A stretch of 64,000 nt of DNA from Thermoplasma acidophilum DSM 1728 (lineage in GTDB: Archaea > Thermoplasmatota > Thermoplasmata > Thermoplasmatales > Thermoplasmataceae), in assembly GCF_000195915.1 (NCBI RefSeq), contig NC_002578.1, positions 1,235,644 to 1,299,643 of the forward strand, in the 5' to 3' direction. The notes under the pieces were generated by a model that was not told the DNA's origin, ran no database searches, and saw only the letters and a program-made list of their open reading frames with translations. Of the stretch, positions 46,102-55,058 are shown one piece after another; position 1 is the stretch's first letter, and the number at the start of each line of letters is the position of its first letter. Position numbers and translations under genes: made by a program.

Positions 46102-47499
46102 TCATTCCGCTACAGTATCCGACCTGTTTTCCTCCTGCGCAGCCTGCTTCTTCTGCACAGCCTTCAGCACCAATATGAATACCGCTGTGCCTGCCAGGGA
46201 GCCAAAAATATCCTGCGGAACGTAGAGAAACAGCGCATTCAGGAGATTGATGTGGATCAGATTGAGTATCACGCCAACGATAAGCCCGGATATTCCAGCC
46301 AGATTTACGTTTCCGAGACCGTTCTTCGGTATAGAGTAAAAATCTGCACTGTTTGCTGAATGCCGGTTCATCATGAACCAGTCGGCTATGAGAACGAATG
46401 TGAACGGGAATATGATCGAACCGCTGAGATTCAGGAAGCCTGAAGCATAGTTAAGGATGCCTGCGTAGGCCAGAACCGCCCCAAGTGTGCCCAGTATCGC
46501 CGTTGAAATGGGCTGCGCGAACTTCCTCAGTCTCTTGTTGAACAGACCCTCAATAGCGGAGAGTAGATCTGCCGTTGCAGGATACAGATTCATGGAATTG
46601 GTGTGAATTATGGCCAGCGACGCGCCTATGGACGCTATTATGGCCACAGCGCCTCCGATGCTGCCCAAGCCACTGAACCTGACCGCTGCAAGATTCCAGT
46701 TTTCTGCGGCAGCCTCCGATATCAGTCCGAGAGATCCCATAACATATACAGGTACGATTATGCCGATCGACGGTGCCATGAAGAAGCCTGATCTTTCCAA
46801 AGCTGGTTCTCCGGCTTCCCTCTTTCTGGCAAATCTGCTTATGGTGGATACCTTATAGGCCCAGGCCAGTATGGAGAAGGCCAGTACAAGGCCTATGGCC
46901 GAACCCCAGTTCACCGCGGTTGACGGATGCAGTACAGCGTACATATCTGGACGATAAACCCTGAACAGGAGATATGTCAGGATTCCGTAACTGAAAACCA
47001 GCAGTATGGCCGTGTATCTGTAGAATTTCTCAAGGTATTTTGCACCAAACAGAACGAGCATTATCTGAACAATAGCCATGAACGATATCCATATGATGGG
47101 GGAAGAGGAAGTTACCGATGCAAGTATGAGACCACCGGTTATATCGTTCAGGCCGAACCATCCAAGATTAACGAAGGTGAATATCAGGGACATGACGCTG
47201 GAGGATGCGTAACCAAGTGTCTTTCTTGATATGATCATTGCAGGTACGGGTATGGTCCTTCCCATCTCAGAAAATATTCCCACCGGTACGAAACCGATCA
47301 GAAATGCAATCGATATCGCTATCAGCATATCTATCAGGCCAAGCGGATAAAGCAGATAGCCTATGAGCGGCGTCAGCGCAGAAGCGCTTGCCATAGACCA
47401 GAAAACCGTCATCTTCCACGGTCCCATTATCCTGGAAGTACCCGGAATTGGATCCACGCCTATTATCTCAATCCCATGATCACTAACGCCTGTGTCCAT
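46102..47499 (-). CDS. NCS1-family nucleobase/nucleoside permease
   Basis: 465 aa with twelve hydrophobic segments. N-terminal GIEIIGVDPIPGTSRIMGPW and FVNLGWFGLNDITGG fit NCS1 (cytosine/purine/allantoin permease) proteins. A TATA-like AAATAAAATATA (minus strand) lies about 25 nt before ATG 47499, so this is the likely start. GTG 47583, which overlaps the tdk stop, would add 28 residues with no match to the family. Neighbouring tdk suggests the substrate is a pyrimidine base or nucleoside. Confidence 0.82.
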   Translation of the reverse strand: MDTGVSDHGIEIIGVDPIPGTSRIMGPWKMTVFWSMASASALTPLIGYLLYPLGLIDMLIAISIAFLIGFVPVGIFSEMGRTIPVPAMIISRKTLGYASSSVMSLIFTFVNLGWFGLNDITGGLILASVTSSSPIIWISFMAIVQIMLVLFGAKYLEKFYRYTAILLVFSYGILTYLLFRVYRPDMYAVLHPSTAVNWGSAIGLVLAFSILAWAYKVSTISRFARKREAGEPALERSGFFMAPSIGIIVPVYVMGSLGLISEAAAENWNLAAVRFSGLGSIGGAVAIIASIGASLAIIHTNSMNLYPATADLLSAIEGLFNKRLRKFAQPISTAILGTLGAVLAYAGILNYASGFLNLSGSIIFPFTFVLIADWFMMNRHSANSADFYSIPKNGLGNVNLAGISGLIVGVILNLIHINLLNALFLYVPQDIFGSLAGTAVFILVLKAVQKKQAAQEENRSDTVAE

Positions 47500-47579
47500 T
47501 GAAATGAAAATACGTCTGTATATTTTATTTATCGCTAATTGCATACCATAAATTTGAGAAACTATTTCACCATCGCTGT

Positions 47580-48182
47580 TCACAGGTCAGTTATCCGCTT
47601 CTGAGCGGATGGCCATACAAAGCAGTTTCTGCATCTTGGTTCGTACAGATCCTTGCCGCCGATCCTTATTATTTCACCAAAGGCCGGCGATCCGTTTATT
47701 ATTCTCTGCGTGAATATCGCATCGCTTCCGCATCTTGAGCACACGGCACTCAGAGTGTATATCTCATCAGATATCGCCAGGATATCCACCGTCATACGGA
47801 ATGGGTTTCCGAAGTGATCCCTGTTCAGGGCGGCCACGTATACTGTCCTTCCGCTGTTGGCCAGATCCTCTAGGTGCTGTGGTAACCTTGAGGATGGCTT
47901 CCAGAACTGTGCTTCGTCGAACCCCAGAACATTTGAGTCCCTTGTCCGTGCTGCCAGGAATTCTCCAAACCTCTCATCGGTCGGGGCGATCACAGCGGGC
48001 AGCTTTATGCCCTTGTGTGTCACGACTTCATTTTCAGAATATCTGGAATCTATTTCCGGCTTGAAGAGCGTGACCTTTCTGCCGGCCAGTATGTGCCTCT
48101 CCATGAGCTCAATGAGCCTGGAAGTCTTACCAGAGAACATCGGGCCGGTTATGGTTATTATCTTACCTGGATTTCCAGTCAT
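47580..48182 (-). CDS. tdk: Thymidine kinase (type II)
   Basis: 200 aa. P-loop ITGPMFSGKTSRLI (about residues 12-25), DEAQF Walker B-like motif, VYVAALNRDHFGNPF lasso region and two Cys pairs (CSRCG, CRNC) for zinc. Phosphorylates thymidine for salvage. Upstream of and probably cotranscribed with the NCS1 permease. Confidence 0.93.
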   Translation of the reverse strand: MTGNPGKIITITGPMFSGKTSRLIELMERHILAGRKVTLFKPEIDSRYSENEVVTHKGIKLPAVIAPTDERFGEFLAARTRDSNVLGFDEAQFWKPSSRLPQHLEDLANSGRTVYVAALNRDHFGNPFRMTVDILAISDEIYTLSAVCSRCGSDAIFTQRIINGSPAFGEIIRIGGKDLYEPRCRNCFVWPSAQKRITDL

Positions 48183-48507
48183 CCAACGTTAATGGATCTT
48201 CATATGAAAAACTTATTTGGAAAAATATCATGCGAAGATGATGACCCTCCGTCATATAGCCTTCTATCGCTCATTCCAACATCGTAAGCTCAACCTCTGG
48301 AAGTTGCCCGTTCGCTGAATTCGTATGCCCTTGAATTTAGGGGTTTCGCCAGGGCTATATGCATAGATTCTTTAGTACAGATGTTGATATGGCTTATGTA
48401 AATTATAACATAATGGAAAATGCTGTAAGAGTTTTTATTGTTTTTAATACGTAGTACAGGATTAATTTATATGATAACCTAAATATAAATCTTCAATATT
48501 TACCCGC
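48183..48507. other. 325-nt intergenic stretch between tdk and the TraG/HerA-like locus
   Basis: No gene seen. ATGATGA at 48237 and CTGA at 48315 recall C/D box motifs, but their spacing is too long and there is no paired C'/D' set. The right part (48390-48490) is very A/T rich and holds probable promoters, with TTAATTTATATG near 48460 as a TATA candidate for the following gene. Confidence 0.4.
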
Positions 48508-49134
48508 ATGATCCGTTTCGGAAAGATCGTATTTACAAATGCGGATATCGGGACAGATTTCAAGATATACCGTTCTTTCTCGCATCTACTGCTGCCAACG
48601 GGCAGATCCACAAATTACTTCATAATGCAGTGCAGTGGTGGTCAGGTGCACTTCTTTCTGGGAAGCGATGACCTGACGGGCTTCAACTTTATCAGCAAAT
48701 TCTTTGTGAGGCTATACCCCAGCTACATCGTAGAGGAAGAACCTGATATGCAGGAATATTCATTCAGGCGCTATATCACGAGGATCGGGGACAGGCGATC
48801 TGGTGAGTTCTATTTTCCGGATCTGATCGATGACATAGTATCGTTTCACAGCACATTTCCGGATATTCCCCTGTTGTACGCATGCGGTATAATATCCGGC
48901 AGGACGCACACTGGAAAGAGGTATTCGGTATACATTGACATAGGTATCGGGCCTTCGGGTCTCAGATCAGATAGCATATTTGGGGTTTTTGAGGAAACAC
49001 TCAATTCCTTAAAGACAAGGCATGGCGTGAGGCTGAGAAGGGTGAGGCTGAACTCGCTGATGATGGACGACAATATGCGGTTTCCATTCAACCTCATAAA
49101 TTTTGTTAGAGTACCGGCTGATGTGAATGTTTGA
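48508..49134 (+). CDS. Unknown protein, probable partner domain of the following ATPase
   Basis: 208 aa, soluble. VHFFLGSDDLTGFNFISKFF followed by VRLYPSYIVEEEPDMQEYSF resembles the N-terminal region of TraG/VirB4-like ATPases in archaea and Gram-positives, where an alpha/beta domain reading out ...KFxExxLYAxYPxxxIxEVxD precedes the ATPase. Here it would be a separate gene, since it overlaps the ATPase start by 8 nt. No catalytic motif. The assignment as a split N-terminal domain is inference. Confidence 0.6.
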   Translation: MIRFGKIVFTNADIGTDFKIYRSFSHLLLPTGRSTNYFIMQCSGGQVHFFLGSDDLTGFNFISKFFVRLYPSYIVEEEPDMQEYSFRRYITRIGDRRSGEFYFPDLIDDIVSFHSTFPDIPLLYACGIISGRTHTGKRYSVYIDIGIGPSGLRSDSIFGVFEETLNSLKTRHGVRLRRVRLNSLMMDDNMRFPFNLINFVRVPADVNV

Positions 49135-51040
49135 CTACGACCCCTCAGTAAATATCAGAGGAAGAACAAAATCCGGCATTCTGTTGGGCTATCAGAATGA
49201 CGGATCGCCTTACTTCATGCCAGATGATATGCTTACGGGGCATCTCTCGATAACCGGCAAGACGGGTACTGGAAAATCCAGCTACCTCCGCTTTCTGATA
49301 AGAAACATGGACAATGTGGCCGGCAATCTGGTCATAATCGATCCTCATGGAACGCTCATGGATTCTCTGTACAGCTCAGGGAGGGATGTGGTCTATCTTG
49401 GGCTCGATACCGCCATGGAGGACGGAACGGAGAGAAAGATCAGGATGAACGTGCTCGATCAGGACGCCGATCCTGACATGATAGCAGGATGGATCAGATC
49501 AATATTTTCTTCCTCCTCCTTCTCCAATAACACCTGGGGCCCAAGGTTAGACGTGATGTTCAGGTCTGTCCTGGCGGAATACATAAGGAATGCGGAGTAC
49601 CCAACCATATCCGAATTCTTCAGCCTGATTGCCAGCCCAGTCAAAACGAGGCAGTTCATTTCAGGCCTGCAAGATGGTCCCGTGAAGGATCTAATCCAGA
49701 TGTTCATATCCGACCGATCATACTGGAGGGAGTATACCGCATCAACACTCAATAAGATAATACCGGTCATATCCTCGAAGAATCTTTCAGATCTTGTTTC
49801 ATCTAGGAATCCCTTAGACCTGTATTCCGTAATGTCGGAAGGCGATAGGATAGTGTTCGTCGATGTGGCAAAGGGAAAGATGCCGGCCGATGTATCATCG
49901 CAGGTATCGTATCTCATGCTGATGAAATTCTGGTTCGATTCGCTCAAGAGATACAGGGAAGGAAAGGTTGTGAACACATACATATTCGTGGATGAGGCCC
50001 AGAATATACCAACTGGCATACTTGAGACGATATTGAGTGAGGGGAGAAAATATGGCATGAGATTGATACTCTCTAATCAATACCTGGATCAAGCTTCAGC
50101 CTACCAGGCTGCACTCTTCGGAAACGTCAGGAACTACATATCTTTTCAGGTTTCTCCATCGGATGCGGCTATGCTTTCCAGAACGATAAACGAAAGATCC
50201 AGGGCCCGTATGACCAGCGTACTCACATCGCAGCATTTGCACAGGTTTATCGTCTGGTCAAGTGATCAGGTGCTTGGCCCCACGTCGTTGAAATTTTCGC
50301 CACCTTCGTTCACTGCTGACGATCGTATAAGCAGAAGCATAATCAAGTATGGGTCTGTTGAGGCACCCGAAAAGGACAGGGAATCGCAAAATAGCCTCCA
50401 TGCGCAGCTGATCATGTCATTTGCCCAGTTTCTTGAAGGCAATGGCATCAAGGTTCAGTTTGGCCATTTCTCCAATCTCATACCCGATGCCCACTTCTAT
50501 CTAAACGGGAGAGTTTACATAATTGAGGCTGAGGTATCTGATATAGATCATCCTGCGCGGATACTGGACAAAATCAGAAATTATCGGAACTACAACGTTA
50601 TATTCATAACCGATGATACCAGGATACAGGATCTTTACAATCTTGTGTACGCAAGGAGAGAGATAAGCAGCGATGGCACGATCCAGTTCGCAGGATCCAT
50701 AAGATCACACATATCCGAAGTCTCCGGCATATTCGAGAGAACATGGATCGTATCGCCACAGGATAGGCCGAAGTTTCATTTTTCTGGAAGGAACAGAAAG
50801 TTGACGATCTCAGCCTTGGATGAGACTCCATTCATGAGAAGACTCAGGCAAAGCAAATATGGCCCGACACTGATAGCTATCTACGATCTTATGAAGTCCA
50901 CGAACACATATATATTCAGAAAGGATGAAATTATTTCATTTTTCAATTTTGACACTGATTTTATAGAATCAATTTTTGACAAAAACGGAACTATTTCATT
51001 GTATGACATTTTTTTAAATACAAATCTGAAATTTCACTAG
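49127..51040 (+). CDS. TraG/HerA-like ATPase fused to a PD-(D/E)xK/relaxation-like domain
   Basis: 637 aa. Residues 1-410 are a TraG/HerA-type motor: LSITGKTGTGKSSYLRFLIR (Walker A 44-51), VIIDPHGTLMDSL, TYIFVDEAQNIP (Walker B, about 284-294), ILSNQYLDQ. Residues about 420-545 read HAQLIMSFAQFLEGNGIKVQ, then PDAHFYLNGRVYIIEAEVS (about 453-470) and a Lys-rich KIRNYRNYNVIFIT. This looks like a nuclease-fold domain of the replication-relaxation or PD-(D/E)xK class (Asp, Glu). A winged-helix-like tail (about 560-637) follows. Mobile element transfer, DNA processing or defence are possible. Single frame, no breaks. Overlaps its partner gene by 8 nt. Confidence 0.75.
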   Translation: MFDYDPSVNIRGRTKSGILLGYQNDGSPYFMPDDMLTGHLSITGKTGTGKSSYLRFLIRNMDNVAGNLVIIDPHGTLMDSLYSSGRDVVYLGLDTAMEDGTERKIRMNVLDQDADPDMIAGWIRSIFSSSSFSNNTWGPRLDVMFRSVLAEYIRNAEYPTISEFFSLIASPVKTRQFISGLQDGPVKDLIQMFISDRSYWREYTASTLNKIIPVISSKNLSDLVSSRNPLDLYSVMSEGDRIVFVDVAKGKMPADVSSQVSYLMLMKFWFDSLKRYREGKVVNTYIFVDEAQNIPTGILETILSEGRKYGMRLILSNQYLDQASAYQAALFGNVRNYISFQVSPSDAAMLSRTINERSRARMTSVLTSQHLHRFIVWSSDQVLGPTSLKFSPPSFTADDRISRSIIKYGSVEAPEKDRESQNSLHAQLIMSFAQFLEGNGIKVQFGHFSNLIPDAHFYLNGRVYIIEAEVSDIDHPARILDKIRNYRNYNVIFITDDTRIQDLYNLVYARREISSDGTIQFAGSIRSHISEVSGIFERTWIVSPQDRPKFHFSGRNRKLTISALDETPFMRRLRQSKYGPTLIAIYDLMKSTNTYIFRKDEIISFFNFDTDFIESIFDKNGTISLYDIFLNTNLKFH

Positions 51041-51077
51041 GAAAAAAGATTATACTACTTCTTAATAGTGTCTTGAT

Positions 51078-51248
51078 ATGACTGACAACAAGAAGATAAT
51101 GGATATCGCCAGAATGACAAAAAGAGGTGCTTCTGTCAGAGTAACAATTCCCAAGAAAGTACTGAAAAAATTGAACTTCAAGGATGAAGATCTAATAGCA
51201 TTTTATGAATCAGAAGATGGCCGCATATACATCGACCTTTTGAAGTGA
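51078..51248 (+). CDS. Small AbrB/SpoVT-type DNA-binding protein
   Basis: 56 aa with the swapped-hairpin signature RGASVRVTIPKKVLKKLNFK and DLIAFYESEDGRIYI. AbrB proteins act as regulators or antitoxins. It follows the ATPase by 37 nt on the same strand and starts after a TTAATAG box, so it could be its regulator or a separate unit. No toxin gene lies next to it. Confidence 0.85.
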   Translation: MTDNKKIMDIARMTKRGASVRVTIPKKVLKKLNFKDEDLIAFYESEDGRIYIDLLK

Positions 51249-51377
51249 GGTGTTGTAGATATCGATATTTGCTTGACATGATCCCGCAATTTGCGATATT
51301 TGATTCTGCATTATCCTGCCAAATCCGTCTGACATGCACAGACAAATGTTTTTAGTTCCATGTTGCGATACTTGCAC

Positions 51378-51893
51378 ATGACGTTGCCAAACCTCAGCAA
51401 GCGAGAATTGCTTGTACTGAGGGCGCTTTACAGAAATTCCAGACTGTCGATAGAGGAAATATCCGGGGAAACCGGAATAAGCAGAAATACAGTTGCACAG
51501 ATCATAAAGAAGCTTGAAAATGAAGGAACAATACAGGGCTACACAGTCAGGATGAACGATGATAAGCTGGAAACCGTGATAGCCGTGGTGAATGGCCCCA
51601 TTGATATTCCTGATCACATGGTTTATGAGGATTACTCATTGAGCAATGGGAAACATCTGCTGGTAATGGATAGATCCGCTCTATCAATGAACTTCCCGTA
51701 TGAATACCTCTGGGTATCCACTGGAAGAAGATATGGCAAGGCAATGGAGGCTAGGACTGCACGTATATGCGATTATTGCGGCAAGATAATTGTATCTGAT
51801 CCGATCATAGTTCACAGCCACAACAGGGATTATTACGTATGCTGCCCAAACTGCGAACACGATCTCAAAAAAAGATTGAAAATGGAAAGCTGA
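51378..51893 (+). CDS. HTH regulator with C-terminal TRASH metal-binding domain
   Basis: About 171 aa. Lrp-like HTH (LRALYRNSRLSIEEISGETG, then ISRNTVAQIIKKLENEGTIQ), a middle ligand-like domain, and a C-terminal TRASH domain ICDYCGKII...YYVCCPNCEHDL (about residues 135-170) whose Cys residues bind copper or other metal. In archaea such proteins control metal export (CopR/CopT type). ATG 51378 lies about 25 nt after a TTTTTAG box, so the start is likely leaderless; ATG 51360 is in frame. No copper ATPase is in the window. It converges on the Rieske/cytochrome b operon, 4 nt from its last gene. Confidence 0.85.
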   Translation: MTLPNLSKRELLVLRALYRNSRLSIEEISGETGISRNTVAQIIKKLENEGTIQGYTVRMNDDKLETVIAVVNGPIDIPDHMVYEDYSLSNGKHLLVMDRSALSMNFPYEYLWVSTGRRYGKAMEARTARICDYCGKIIVSDPIIVHSHNRDYYVCCPNCEHDLKKRLKMES

Positions 51894-51897
51894 AAAA

Positions 51898-52125
51898 TCA
51901 CAGATCCAGTTCTCCCAGGCCCATGATTATCAGCACGAAGCCTATGAATGAGAACAACAGCGCCAACCAGCTGCCTATCTGATGCGGGCCTACTTCGCTA
52001 TTTATGGTCGGAAATACCTGATAATCAAGGAAAACCGGTATGGCTATTATAAGTAGGATTATGCCCGCTATGATCTTTCCTGAAGATCTTTTTTTCTCCT
52101 TTAAGAGTTCAACAAGGCTATTCAA
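51898..52125 (-). CDS. Small membrane protein of the first Rieske/cytochrome b operon
   Basis: 75 aa with two hydrophobic segments (IIAGIILLIIAIPVFLDY and WLALLFSFIGFVLIIMGLG). No known family recognised. Last gene of the operon, overlapping the previous gene by 4 nt. Probably a small subunit of the complex. Confidence 0.7.
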   Translation of the reverse strand: MNSLVELLKEKKRSSGKIIAGIILLIIAIPVFLDYQVFPTINSEVGPHQIGSWLALLFSFIGFVLIIMGLGELDL

Positions 52126-52460
52126 AAGCCACTCACCCCCAGAAGCACGAACGCAAACACATAGAGCAGTATGGGTGTTATTAAAGTCTTCATCGACATC
52201 TTCCCCCTCCTAGAGTAATTGTGATAGATGGAGATGGCGTAGAGTATAAGCGATGCAATCATGATGATCAACGTGAAGAGTTCAAGAGAAAATAGATATC
52301 GGCCGTAGTTTCCAAAAACGGGAGAGGTCATCTGGTTTATCTGCTCGTGATACATTATTGCTATGGGCTTTATTATGAGCGTATATAGAACCAGGGTTAT
52401 CGATCCGAAAATGTAGACCATCATGGAGGAATAGTATAATTTCAACGAGAATCTGTCCAA
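52122..52460 (-). CDS. Membrane protein of the first Rieske/cytochrome b operon
   Basis: 112 aa with three hydrophobic segments, including YIFGSITLVLYTLIIKPIAI and a terminal LITPILLYVFAFVLLGVSGF. Family not recognised. It lies between two other small membrane proteins with 4-nt overlap or no gap. Likely accessory subunit. Confidence 0.7.
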   Translation of the reverse strand: MDRFSLKLYYSSMMVYIFGSITLVLYTLIIKPIAIMYHEQINQMTSPVFGNYGRYLFSLELFTLIIMIASLILYAISIYHNYSRRGKMSMKTLITPILLYVFAFVLLGVSGF

Positions 52461-52652
52461 TTATCTCACCTCCATCTCATGCCTCATTATTATGAACGCT
52501 ATAGCTCCGCTAAGGATAAGATCGATTGCGAATACCACTGCCCATATTCGCTGATCGCCTGTGCTGTTGCTCAGCGCTATGATCCACAGAACTATTGCTA
52601 TGATGAACTGCAGGCCTCCTATTGAATATACTGCCTTTACCGATCCGTTCAT
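52461..52652 (-). CDS. Small membrane protein of the first Rieske/cytochrome b operon
   Basis: 63 aa with two hydrophobic spans (GLQFIIAIVLWIIALS and VVFAIDLILSGAIAFIIM). Overlaps the cytochrome b gene end by 4 nt and abuts the next membrane gene, so it is tightly coupled. Unknown family. Confidence 0.7.
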   Translation of the reverse strand: MNGSVKAVYSIGGLQFIIAIVLWIIALSNSTGDQRIWAVVFAIDLILSGAIAFIIMRHEMEVR

Positions 52653-53821
52653 CTTTCCTCACCATCCTTCCTTGCAAACCTCATGGCGTATACTGTTGCG
52701 AAGGAAACGAATGTTATGCCCCACCACATGAACATGGTCAGCAGCCTTGTTTGAGAAAGCCCGGGCTGGCTAGCACCCCAGAGAGCCATGACCGGAATGC
52801 CTACGATTATAAACACACCGAAAGCGGTGATTGCTGGCCTGTCCAGGGGATGCGTTCCACTGTACCTGTCAATGAACGGGAGTATCAGTAGAAATATGAA
52901 GAAGACTATAACAAGTGGAACACCACCCGTGGTGAGCCCGTATCCGGCTGTATCCATGAGCTTGTAAACGGGCAATATATACCAGTCAGGAAAAGGAGTT
53001 GTTCCATACACAGGCAGTCCGTAAGCGCTTGGAATAACCTGCGGGAACGCGGCGGAGAAGACAAGTATTACTCCTATGAACATCAGCGAGAGAAATATGG
53101 TATAAAGAAGGTTCACTGGGAACCAGGGAACGAGTTTCTCATTCTTCTCGTACTTTACGCCATAAGGACCTGATTTTTCGAAGAGAAAGAAGTGTATGAA
53201 TGCGACAGCTATTATCAGTGTGGAAAGTATCATAACATGAAGGCCAAGTATATGCGAGAATGTCTGGGCTGTGGTTCCATTTCCAACCAGAATTGATATG
53301 AGCCAGTTAGAAAGGCCTGGAAGAAGCCTGCCTATTATGCTGCGTTCTATGAGCAGCTCACCAACATGTGTTGCAGCCACGCTTATATATGTATAAGTGA
53401 GCATGTATCCAACTATCGCCGTGGTATACACAAGGATGAAAAGCACAACACCAAGTATCCACTGAAGCCACCTCCACTTTCCCTTGTAGGCCCCAATAAA
53501 GTAATTTCTGAGCATGTGGGCATAAACAAGCACGATCATGGCATATGCCATGTACAGATGCGATGTGAGCAGGGCATAGCCAAATGGCACCGTACTCGTT
53601 ATTGCCAGGGTGGAAGAATAAGGATGGCCGCTCTGGTAGTAATAGAATAGAAGCATTCCCGAAACAGCAAGGTATGCAACAGCTGCCATCAAAAAGGATC
53701 CTGTCCAGTAATCGAGCCTGAACTCCTTCCGCGATATTGGCCGCAGCACCACCTTGTATGATCCGGGATATTCCGTGTCCTCCTCCATGAGTTTCGTTAT
53801 ATCGTATTCATTTTTCTCCAT
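52649..53821 (-). CDS. Cytochrome b subunit of a Rieske/cytochrome b complex (first operon)
   Basis: 390 aa, about eight to nine membrane segments. Two heme-binding His pairs: TSHLYMAYAMIVLVYAHMLR (His-x13-His) and HVMILSTLIIAVAFIH (His-x14-His). The quinol-site motif is PDWY in FPDWYILPVYKL, a variant of PEWY. It passes electrons from menaquinol-type quinones. Start ATG 53821 has GGGAGGT before it; the upstream frame lies in the Rieske gene. Cotranscribed behind the Rieske gene. Confidence 0.9.
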   Translation of the reverse strand: MEKNEYDITKLMEEDTEYPGSYKVVLRPISRKEFRLDYWTGSFLMAAVAYLAVSGMLLFYYYQSGHPYSSTLAITSTVPFGYALLTSHLYMAYAMIVLVYAHMLRNYFIGAYKGKWRWLQWILGVVLFILVYTTAIVGYMLTYTYISVAATHVGELLIERSIIGRLLPGLSNWLISILVGNGTTAQTFSHILGLHVMILSTLIIAVAFIHFFLFEKSGPYGVKYEKNEKLVPWFPVNLLYTIFLSLMFIGVILVFSAAFPQVIPSAYGLPVYGTTPFPDWYILPVYKLMDTAGYGLTTGGVPLVIVFFIFLLILPFIDRYSGTHPLDRPAITAFGVFIIVGIPVMALWGASQPGLSQTRLLTMFMWWGITFVSFATVYAMRFARKDGEER

Positions 53822-53822
53822 A

Positions 53823-54665
53823 TCAGAACCTCCCGCTCCACTTGAAATTGGAGCTGGATACAACTACGGTCTTGTAATTTCCAAGGGAATCGTCGTAGGG
53901 CAGAGCCGAACCGCCGGACAGGTTCTCCTGAACAACCTCAGGCCCATACACTTCGCCGTTTGGTTGCCAGAGATGCGTTCGGATAACTGCATTTACAGGA
54001 TTCATGCCTATGGCGTATATGTAATCCGTTGTAGTATCGTGATAGAATAGGACTTGCGGTAGGGAATGGTTGGCTGGGCTCGGCGCCGGGCCGGAATTGT
54101 ACAGGTTATGCGGGCCTTCAATCGGATTGTACTGGCTTCCATGGCACTTGCAGTAAATGAGCCCATAGGTCGGCCAGTTGGATTTGTTGTATCCTATGAG
54201 CTGGGCCTCAAATGGGATTGAGTTTCCGGGATGGTAGTCAAGCAGGGGAACTGTGCATCCAAGATGCTGACATATGCCGCTATAAGCCGTGATGCTGTCA
54301 ATACCACCACTTGAATTCTTTATGTGAATCGCCTTGGGTATATTCACATTTCTAAGCCTGATGAGTATATTTGGTTCATCCTGAAGCGGATAGTTGAACA
54401 CCAATATTGGATAGCTACTGCTTGAAGGCGTCGCATATGGTATCTCTGAAGCGGTTATCGGATTATCATCCGGATCCACTAAGATTGCCGTCGGGTATTT
54501 TCCATCATATGATGTTACTGGTACATTTCTCGTGGTCGGAACGAAGAATCTCTCAAGGGAGATGCCTCCAAGGGCAACGGAAAACAATGATATCATCGCA
54601 CCCTTGAGAAAAGATCTCCTACTCTCATCAACAGAATCTTTGGACTGCCCGGAATTGTTCCGCAT
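53823..54665 (-). CDS. Rieske iron-sulfur protein (first operon)
   Basis: About 280 aa. N-terminal Tat signal ESRRSFLKGAMISLFSVALG (SRRxFLK) and one membrane anchor. The [2Fe-2S] ligands are in ICQHLGCTVPL and IYCKCHGSQYNP (Cys, His, Cys, His). Electron transfer from quinol to a downstream acceptor on the outside of the membrane. A TATA-like box about 25 nt upstream supports ATG 54665, so the mRNA is probably leaderless. tatA-tatC lie on the other side of the intergenic region. Confidence 0.92.
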   Translation of the reverse strand: MRNNSGQSKDSVDESRRSFLKGAMISLFSVALGGISLERFFVPTTRNVPVTSYDGKYPTAILVDPDDNPITASEIPYATPSSSSYPILVFNYPLQDEPNILIRLRNVNIPKAIHIKNSSGGIDSITAYSGICQHLGCTVPLLDYHPGNSIPFEAQLIGYNKSNWPTYGLIYCKCHGSQYNPIEGPHNLYNSGPAPSPANHSLPQVLFYHDTTTDYIYAIGMNPVNAVIRTHLWQPNGEVYGPEVVQENLSGGSALPYDDSLGNYKTVVVSSSNFKWSGRF

Positions 54666-55058
54666 GATCAACTACAAAAAATTATTATACTTAATTATTG
54701 TGTAATAATTATCCGAAATATTATTTTGATTATCGATTATATATGTAAATAATCGATATTATTAAAAATACCCCAGGATATTATCTTCAATCAATTAACT
54801 ATTGTAAATTATAATATGAAAATATCGTAATGCCCGAAGCAGGGCTTGCTACATTTATTTGATAGTATAAATATTTTTAGTTAATCTGAAAAATTTGCGC
54901 CAGTCAATTTTTACATCTTAGCATATAATAATAATTCAACGTCATACGTGCATGCAAAATAAGGCCAAAATATGAATGCCCTAGGCTTGTTATCGAAGTT
55001 GCACCTATCCTTTTAGAGGCAAAGATTAAATATGGTGATTTGCTGATAGAATGATTAT
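54666..55058. promoter_or_regulatory. Divergent promoter region between the Rieske operon and tatAC
   Basis: About 390 nt, very A/T rich, no gene. A perfect 8-bp inverted repeat TATCGATT (54731-54738) / AATCGATA (54751-54758) with a 12-nt spacer sits about 66-93 nt before the Rieske start. GATTAAATATGG near 55024 is a TATA candidate for tatA. The inverted repeat may be a redox or metal regulator site. Confidence 0.5.

Noticed and set aside
47500-47583. Longer start (GTG 47583) for the NCS1 permease
   Set aside because: The extra 28 residues do not fit the family, and a TATA box points to ATG 47499.
48237-48320. Possible C/D box small RNA (ATGATGA ... CTGA)
   Set aside because: The box spacing is too long and no C'/D' pair or terminal stem is present.
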